A DNA stretch of 64,000 nt from Nitrospira sp. MA-1. Its GTDB lineage: Bacteria > Nitrospirota > Nitrospiria > Nitrospirales > UBA8639. Shown piece by piece: positions 25,510 to 33,100 of this stretch (position 1 is its first letter; each line of letters opens with the position of its first letter). The notes beneath the pieces were generated by a model. That model saw only the letters and a list, made by a program, of their open reading frames with translations, made no database searches and was not told where the DNA came from. A program made the position numbers and the translations under genes. The DNA is taken from assembly GCA_032139905.1 (NCBI GenBank), contig JAQJDB010000006.1:1116001-1180000 (forward strand). The letters run 5' to 3'.

Positions 25510-27342
25510 TTATGCCTTGACGGAAGGGCCTTCCACATGGAGCATCGGAGACAGAGCGTCAGGTCGGATAGGGCGGCTAAAGAAATAACCCTGGTATTGG
25601 TCGCAATTCAGAGTAGTGAGTAGATCAAGTTGCTCCTGATGCTCTACCCCTTCGGCAACAACCGTCAGGGAAAACTCATGCGCCAAATAAATCATCGCGG
25701 AGACCAAGGCCCGGGCTTCAGGGTTGTGGGTAATATCAGTCAGAAAGGAACGGTCGATCTTCAGCTCGTGAATGGGAAAACGTTTCAAATAACTGAGAGA
25801 GGAGTAGCCTGTCCCGAAGTCATCCATAGAGATCTTTGGTCCCAACGCCATCAGGTGGTTCAAGGTCTCCACGGCCTGCTCAGCATTTCCCATTAACAGG
25901 CTTTCCGTCAGCTCGAGTGTCAAATGCTTTGCATCGACCCCCTTGCTCTGTAAGGTCTCCCTTACCAAATCAACGAGATAGCCGTCATTGAATTGCTTGG
26001 CCGATACATTCACCGCGACCTGAATCCATATCCCCTGAGTCTGCCAGCGTGCCAATTGCGAACAGGCTTCCTTCAGCACCCATTCACCCAAAGGGATGAT
26101 CAGGCCGGTCTCTTCGGCTAAAGGAATGAATTGATCCGGAAAGATGAGGGTGCCGTCCGGTTTTTCCCATCGAACCAGCGCTTCGACTCCGATGATGTCC
26201 CCGCTTTTCACCTCAACCTTCGGCTGATAATACAACAGGAGTTGGTCTTCTTCGATGGCATGGCGCAAGTCTGCCTCCATTCGCAGGCGTTCCAGGCTAT
26301 GAGCATTGAGTTCGCTCGAATAAAAATTGAAACCTCCCTTTCCATGAAAGTTGGCCTGGGCGCTCGCCCCAACAGCGCATTGGATGAGGGTGGTCAAATC
26401 TTCGGCATCGGCAGGAAAACTTGCAATACCGATGCTTGGGGAAATGTAGACCTCGGTCCCATCGGCATTGAACGGAGATTCCATGACCTTCAGAATACGG
26501 GAGGCTAACTTCGTCGCATGTTCCGCATGAGCCATCGTCGGACACAATAAAGAGAATTCATCCCCATCCACGCGAAACAGGCTATCCAATTCACTTGAAT
26601 CGGGTATTCCTCGCCCAAATACATCCGATCGGCGCATGCATGAACTCATCCGCTCCGCGATCTGCGTGATGAGCTGATCCGAAATTTCCGGGCCGAAGGT
26701 ATTGGAGAGGCGCTTAAACTGATTGAGTGTGATATGCAACAACACCAGGTTCTCGTGATGGCGTTCCGCTCGCTGTATAAACCATGCCAAGCGGTCAAGA
26801 AACAAACTCCGGTTCGGCAATTTCGTCAAAGCATCATAGTAGGCAAGTTGGTTCTGATAGGCCCGGGCAGCCAGGGTGTTGCGAACCCGGAGTTTCAATT
26901 CACTGGGATCGACCGGCTTGGCCAGGAAATCTGTGGCACCCCGGTCGAGGGCCTGGAGCTTGGTCTCTGCGTCGGAGGAAGAGGTCAGGATAATGACAGG
27001 AAGATGTTTCAGCTTGGGATGGTCCCTCACCTGCCTCAGGATTTCGAATCCCGGGACGTTCGGCATCATCAGATCAAGCAACAGGATATCAGGTCTATGC
27101 TCTTCAATGAGTTTCATAGCCTGGGAAGAATCTTCCACGAGCACAAAATGCTGATAATCAGCATCCTCCAGGTACGCGCGCATGATGTCCATGGTCGTTG
27201 CCTCATCGTCGACCATCATGATCGTAGCCTGAGTCAGCGAGGTTTCATCGCATCCCAATTCATTAAGAACGGGTTTAGCCAAAAGTAGCCCGTCGCTATT
27301 TTCAGAATGTAGTGTTCTCTGATCTGCCTGTTTTGTATCCAT
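25510..27342 (-). CDS. Response regulator with REC, GGDEF and EAL domains
   Basis: A 610-residue cytoplasmic protein. The receiver domain (about 38-155) has the acidic pair in MMVDDEAT, the phospho-acceptor Asp90 in ILLLDLMMP, and Lys141 in FLAKPVD. The GGDEF domain (about 165-340) carries DGDEF at 258-262 instead of GGDEF, so cyclase activity is uncertain. The EAL domain (about 355-600) is well conserved (GVEALVRW at 384-391, DDFGTGYSSLSYLKRF, KIDRSF, EGVEH) and should hydrolyse c-di-GMP. It lies 230 bases downstream of the hybrid kinase, which ends in an HPt domain and so could phosphorylate this receiver. This places c-di-GMP turnover directly downstream of the giant surface protein. Confidence 0.92.
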   Translation of the reverse strand: MDTKQADQRTLHSENSDGLLLAKPVLNELGCDETSLTQATIMMVDDEATTMDIMRAYLEDADYQHFVLVEDSSQAMKLIEEHRPDILLLDLMMPNVPGFEILRQVRDHPKLKHLPVIILTSSSDAETKLQALDRGATDFLAKPVDPSELKLRVRNTLAARAYQNQLAYYDALTKLPNRSLFLDRLAWFIQRAERHHENLVLLHITLNQFKRLSNTFGPEISDQLITQIAERMSSCMRRSDVFGRGIPDSSELDSLFRVDGDEFSLLCPTMAHAEHATKLASRILKVMESPFNADGTEVYISPSIGIASFPADAEDLTTLIQCAVGASAQANFHGKGGFNFYSSELNAHSLERLRMEADLRHAIEEDQLLLYYQPKVEVKSGDIIGVEALVRWEKPDGTLIFPDQFIPLAEETGLIIPLGEWVLKEACSQLARWQTQGIWIQVAVNVSAKQFNDGYLVDLVRETLQSKGVDAKHLTLELTESLLMGNAEQAVETLNHLMALGPKISMDDFGTGYSSLSYLKRFPIHELKIDRSFLTDITHNPEARALVSAMIYLAHEFSLTVVAEGVEHQEQLDLLTTLNCDQYQGYFFSRPIRPDALSPMLHVEGPSVKA

Positions 27343-27571
27343 GTCGCGATAATTTCAAAGTTTGAAATCTCCGTATACCACTGTCAGTCCAAGACGCCTC
27401 TTAGGTTCCTTGAGAGACAGTTCGGTCGTTGCAAAGTGAAAATTAAGTGAATAAAGTGAAAACGAAAAAAAAGAGGCCGATTGTGAATGGACCCCTCGAA
27501 GCCACCTGACAATCGTTGAGCTGGACGGTCGGGAGGGCCGGTCCCATGCGATGGGATTGGCTGCCGTGGCC

Positions 27572-30112
27572 TTATCCGACAGGTTTGCCGGCAGAGGGCA
27601 CTCCCACTGCCACTGGCTTAAGGATGCCCCGATCCCCATGAGCTATGCGTGTCGCCAGATGGTGAAGGTGGTGAAGGTGCTGTTCAATGACTGCCAGGTC
27701 GGCAGCCTTGGCCGCAGCTTCCAGTTCAGCAGCCGGCTTGTTCAACACATCGAATCCCACGGTGCCACCCGCACCCTTCAGCCAATGAGCCAGCTTGGCC
27801 AAGGCCTCCATATCCCGGTTCGAGTAAGCAGCATCCATCGCCTGCAATTGTTCACTCAGCCGATTCACAAAACGGGCAATTACGTTGGCGAATTTCGGGT
27901 TGGTTGCCCCTAACTTGGAAACAATGGGTGAGAAATCCTCTATCGTTGAGGCTTGATGTTGCGAGGACTCCGGCAGGACCGATTGCCTGGACGATTCACC
28001 GACTGGTTGACCTTGGAGGAACTGAGCCAATTTAGCGAGGAACCGGTCGATGTCTATGGGTTTGGTGAGATAGTCGGAAAATCCGGCATCAAATAACTCT
28101 CGCTCGAAGCCTTTCATGGCGTTGGCGGTGAGCGAAATGATGGGGATCTGCAGGCCTCTGTCGCGTAACGTGCGAGTGGCGGTGAGCCCGTCTATCTCAG
28201 GCATCTGCATGTCCATGAGAATGATGTCATACTCGCTGGCCATAGCCATCTCCACTCCCATCAAACCATTTTCCGCTTCGTCGATGCTCAGACCATAACC
28301 CTCCAGGACCACCTTCACGAATTCGCGGTTTTCCGGCCCATCGTCTACGACCAGGATCCTGGCCGATGGAAAGATCCAGTTGGTGTGTTCCTGCATCATG
28401 CCCGAATCGTCGATCGTTAAGGCCTGCTCGGGTGTGACCCAGGCCACTTCCACCGCACTGCCGGCATCCAGTGTGATCTTGAATACACTGCCGACTCCCG
28501 GCTGACTGTCCACCGTAATATCCCCACCCAAGGCGCGTGCGAACTTGCGGCTGATAGCTAATCCAAGGCCGGTTCCACCAAATTTTCTGGTCACCGAGGC
28601 ATCGGCCTGGACAAAATCTTCAAAAATTCGCTGAGTGGCTTCCACATTCATGCCGATACCGGTATCTGCGACATCGATATGGAATTGGAGCATATCTCCG
28701 GCCACCTGATTGGCGTGCGCGGTCACCGTGACCGCGCCGCGCTCAGTGAATTTCACCGCGTTCCCCACGAGGTTGGTGACAATCTGACGTATCCTGCCCG
28801 GGTCGCCGATAATGGTCTCCGGCACGTCATCCGATATCTTGAGTTCGAGTTCAATGCCCTTTTCGTGAGCCCTTACCCCCAGGACCCTGACGACATCCAT
28901 GATCACGAGATAGGGATTGAATCGTACCCGTTCGATCTCCAGATGCCCCGACTCGACCTTTGAGAGATCCAAAATATCGTTTATGAGGTCAAGCAAATGT
29001 TTCCCACTGGAATGGATGATCTCGAGGTGTTTACGGGTTTCAATGGAGTCACGTCCGAAGCCACGTTTGAGCAGGTCTGTGAAACCCAGGATCGCATTCA
29101 TCGGCGTGCGGATCTCATGACTCATATTGGCCAGGAAGGCGCTCTTGGCCTGATTGGCCGCAACGGCCTCCTCTTTGGACTTCAGTAACTCGATTTCGGC
29201 TTCTTCTAATTGCGTCACGTCGTCAAAGCTGACCAGAACGCCGACATTTTTGGCTCCGCTGCCAAGGATAGGGGAGCAGTTAATCATGAAAGTCAGCCGT
29301 GTGTTGTCGGGCAGGGTCAATCGGACACGTTCGTTCTTTTGAGCCTCTCCCGAATTCAATGCGATATGCCAGGGGTGGGTCCCTGATGCCAACGGATGGC
29401 CTTCGATATCAGACCAGGGAAAATCCCCGACTTTGCGACCCAAGAGCGCCTCAGGGGTAGAGGTCAACAGGGTAGCGAAGGCCCGATTGGCCAGCATGAT
29501 TTGCCCTTTGTTGTCGAGCACCAGAAGTCCTTCAGCCATCGTGTCCAGAGCGGAGCGGACACGTTCAGGAACAGCCTGTGATGGATCGAGTTGCTTCAAC
29601 ATTTTTCCCAAATACAAATAAAAGCCGATGAAACACATCAGGGCCACGAACAGCAGAAGTTGTGTCTGTTGCCCGGTGATAAACCCTATCCAGCCTTCGT
29701 CACTTAACGGTCTGAATCGCAGTTCAACTTGACCCCATTTGTCCTCCCCTTCCCAAATAGCGACCGTCACCTGGGTATTAGAAGAATAGTCCGAATTGTC
29801 GTCCCGCCAATGTTGCTCATGGTCCCCAATCGTGACAAGCCGAAGCCCCGATTCCATTCGCAGTCCGGCAGACAATAGGTCTGCGTTTCGGTCCACGACC
29901 AATTGCAAAATTCCTTCCAAGCGGTCAACGTCTTCCTGAGTGATCAGTATTGAGCCGTTGGCGGCGATGGACTCGGCCAAGGCCGCACGTCCCTGGCGAA
30001 TTGCCTCGGTTCGGTCCGGCATCAAACCAAACAAGCTTGCTGTTAGCAACACACTGACCAGGAGACTGACCTGGCCGAAGGCCAGACGGGATTTTGTCGA
30101 AAGAATGTTCAT
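27572..30112 (-). CDS. Membrane hybrid histidine kinase (PAS-HisKA-HATPase-REC-HPt)
   Basis: An 846-residue protein. Two membrane segments (about 11-30, and 141-168 containing LLLFVALMCFIGFYLYL) bracket a roughly 110-residue periplasmic sensor region. Then follow a PAS domain (about 185-300), HisKA with the phospho-His332 in FLANMSHEIRTPMN, HATPase with the N box NLVGNAVKFT near 447-456 and the DTGIGM and GGTGLGLAI boxes, a receiver with Asp634 in ILMDMQMPE, and a C-terminal HPt with His776 in LAKLAHWLKGAGGT. This is a complete phosphorelay ending in a transferable HPt. Its start codon overlaps the stop of the upstream giant protein in an ATGA, so the two are co-translated; the kinase may sense the giant's state. 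Confidence 0.95.
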   Translation of the reverse strand: MNILSTKSRLAFGQVSLLVSVLLTASLFGLMPDRTEAIRQGRAALAESIAANGSILITQEDVDRLEGILQLVVDRNADLLSAGLRMESGLRLVTIGDHEQHWRDDNSDYSSNTQVTVAIWEGEDKWGQVELRFRPLSDEGWIGFITGQQTQLLLFVALMCFIGFYLYLGKMLKQLDPSQAVPERVRSALDTMAEGLLVLDNKGQIMLANRAFATLLTSTPEALLGRKVGDFPWSDIEGHPLASGTHPWHIALNSGEAQKNERVRLTLPDNTRLTFMINCSPILGSGAKNVGVLVSFDDVTQLEEAEIELLKSKEEAVAANQAKSAFLANMSHEIRTPMNAILGFTDLLKRGFGRDSIETRKHLEIIHSSGKHLLDLINDILDLSKVESGHLEIERVRFNPYLVIMDVVRVLGVRAHEKGIELELKISDDVPETIIGDPGRIRQIVTNLVGNAVKFTERGAVTVTAHANQVAGDMLQFHIDVADTGIGMNVEATQRIFEDFVQADASVTRKFGGTGLGLAISRKFARALGGDITVDSQPGVGSVFKITLDAGSAVEVAWVTPEQALTIDDSGMMQEHTNWIFPSARILVVDDGPENREFVKVVLEGYGLSIDEAENGLMGVEMAMASEYDIILMDMQMPEIDGLTATRTLRDRGLQIPIISLTANAMKGFERELFDAGFSDYLTKPIDIDRFLAKLAQFLQGQPVGESSRQSVLPESSQHQASTIEDFSPIVSKLGATNPKFANVIARFVNRLSEQLQAMDAAYSNRDMEALAKLAHWLKGAGGTVGFDVLNKPAAELEAAAKAADLAVIEQHLHHLHHLATRIAHGDRGILKPVAVGVPSAGKPVG

Positions 30113-33100
30113 CGCTTATTCCAATTGAACCACCGGGCTCGAGGGGCCCTAGCGGGGTCCCCGGTGGTCTCCTTAGCTATCTCGGCAGATGCGGTGGGTT
30201 TCTCAAACAGGGACTCCACCGAATCCCCTTCAACACCCTTCTGCCCCCTTTGTCGCTTTTTTTGCGCCGCCGCATCCAGCACCAACAGGGGGTTCACAAA
30301 CTGCCAGGCCGGCACCGACGAGAGCAGGGCAGTTAATAGCACCCCACTGCGCAGGAGCCAGACGACATAGCCGATCGACAGGCCGGTGGATACGGCAATG
30401 CTGGATGCCAAATAGGCTTGTTCGGTGGCGGCGACCTCCTGAACATCGTCGCGAACGCGATCCAGGTCCTGAAGGAATCCTGATCGGTGCAGCAATGACC
30501 GAATTTCATCCTTGAAGGCTGTGATATCAAGGGGCTTTCTGAGCAAACTCCACATGTCACTCACCATCCCCACCATCCCCGTGCGTTCTCCATCCTCTTG
30601 CTTAGCCGGCAATTCGTGTCGTCCCAGAGTATTCTCGGTAACCGAATTTTTGGCACCGGTGCTCGTGGAACCCTGGCCGCTATCAGGGATATTCCCTGGC
30701 GAGCCGGGATCAATACTGCCCCCATTTCCCGGCGCCTGGTCCTCCGAAGTCTCGTCGCCGGAATCTCTCGGCGGGGGATCTGATGAAGGCGCAGGGTCCT
30801 GTGGCGGGGGAATGAAAATTTGAGGCGGAACATTGGTTTGGGTCACCGTGACGGCAATGGCCTGTGTATCGACGGACGTGCCGTCGTAGGACTGGACGAT
30901 CACGTCATAGATGTTATCGGCCCCGACATCGCCAGGTGCCTGGAAATCGGGGGCCGTGATAAAGGTGAGGACCCCGGTCGCGGGATCGATAGTAAATAAC
31001 GCCGCATCGACACCGCCCACAATGCTGTAGGTCAGGGGATTGCCCTCCGCATCCGTGGCATGCACATCCGTCACGGCCCTGGTGCCGGTGGTAACGAAAA
31101 TATTGGCGGTGGCACCGCCCCCGTTCGAGGTGATGATCGGTGCATCGTTGACCGGTGTCACGGTCAAGTCCACCGTGACAATATTCGAGGTCGTGCCGGA
31201 GAGATCACGGATCGTATAGGTGAAACTGTCGGAGAGGGTTTCTGAGCCATCATGGGTGTAGGTTACCGTCCCATCGGGATTAATGCTGGTGATGGTGCCA
31301 TTGGTAGGGCCGGAGACAATGGTGATGCTGGTGAGATCCAATCCGTTATCCGGATCGGTATCATTGTTGGAAAGATGCAGCGTATTCGTGGATCCCTCGT
31401 TGACGGTGAAGCTGTCGGCTATTGCAGTAGGGGGATCGTTGACCGGGGTCACGGTCAAGTCCACCGTGACAGTATTCGAGGTGAGGCCGGAGAGATCACG
31501 GATCGTATAGGTAAAACTGTCGGAGAGGGTTTCTGAGCCATCATGGGTATAATCCACCGTTCCATCGGCATTTACGCTGGTGATAGTGCCATTGGTGGGG
31601 CCGGAGACAATGGTGATGCTAATCAGATCCAACCCGTCATCGGGATCGCTATCATTGTTGGAAAGGTTCAGCCGGGTAGTGGACCCTTCATTGACGATAA
31701 AACCGTCCCCCACGGCTACCGGGGGATCATTGACGGGATTGACATTGAATGTCGTACGTGCGGCGGCACTGTCTGCCGTGCCGTCGTTGACATACACGTC
31801 GATCAATCGATTTCCGTCGGTGGGGTTCGACGTATCCGTGTGCTGATACTGAATGGCCTTGAGCACCGTTTCCGTCTCGACCTCTGTAAACGTGCCCCCG
31901 CCTTGTTTGGTAATCGTGACAGTGGCTGTTCCGGCCCCGGTGGCAATCACAACGTGATAGTTCCCGCCGGTGGTGTCCTGTCCGGCCACGGCGGTCGCAA
32001 GAGTAAAGATATTGCCGTCGAGCACGAGCGTCTCGGCATTGCCGTTCAGCAGTCCGCTCACGCCCAGTTTCACATAGGCGAAGGTGGTGCTGTCCGCATC
32101 CAACAGATCCGTGTCACTATCGGCGATGCCAATCGGCCCGCCGCCTTCAGTGAACGTAACGGTATAGTCGTTGCCGGTGGCACCGGAACTGTCGTTGGTA
32201 TCCAGGTCCACGGTCGGCGGATCATTGACCCCATTGATGGTGACGGTAATGGATCCTGAATCGCCCCGCGCGCCGCCGCTGCCTTGTCCGCCCGAGTTGC
32301 CGTCGTTAATCACAAAATCAACCTGCACGCTACCCGGTGGGTTGCTGCTGCTATTGGCATACGTGATCTGCTGCAGGGCACTGTTGACCAATGCCGTGGT
32401 GGCGTTACTGTTGAAAGTGAGGACCAATGTCCCACCGCTGTTGGTGGTGACGGTGCCGATGGTTGTTCCGCCAACAATCAGGCTGCCGCCTTCGGTCAGG
32501 ATACTCAGTGTGCCGCTTTCAGCGAACACATCTTCCGCATTGGCTCCGCCGTTCCGGGCCAATGTGAGCGTGGCGCCGTTGTAATCATTGGCGGCATCAA
32601 GTTCAGGGTCGGCGATGGTGGCATTGCTGTCGAGCACAACTGCGGCGCTCCCCTCGGTAAAGGCGGGCGTGTTGTCCAGACCGCCGAAGACAGGCTGGTC
32701 ATTGGCGGGATCCACGTTAATGGTCGTGCGGGCGGCGGCACTGTCTGTGGTGCCATCGTTCACCCTTACCTCGATCAGCCGGTCACCATCTGAAGGTGCG
32801 TCCGTATCCATATGCTGGTATTGAATCGCCTTGAGGAGCGTTTCCGTTTCGATCTCACTAAATGTCCCGCCTCCCTGCTTGATGATCGTCACGATGGCCG
32901 TGCCGGCGGCCGTGGATACACGCACATGGTAGTTGCCGCCGGTGGTGTCCTGGCCCGGCGCGTCGGTGGCCAGAGAAAAGGTATCCATGTCGAGGATCAA
33001 GACTTCCGCATTGCCATCCAACAGGCCGCTGACGGACAGAGTCACGTAGGCGAAGGTCGTGCTATCCACATCCGTCAGGTCGGTATCGCTGTCGGCAATT

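Noticed and set aside
27343-27571. Possible c-di-GMP riboswitch upstream of the REC-GGDEF-EAL gene
   Set aside because: No conserved core or paired tetraloop-receptor pattern could be recognised by eye.
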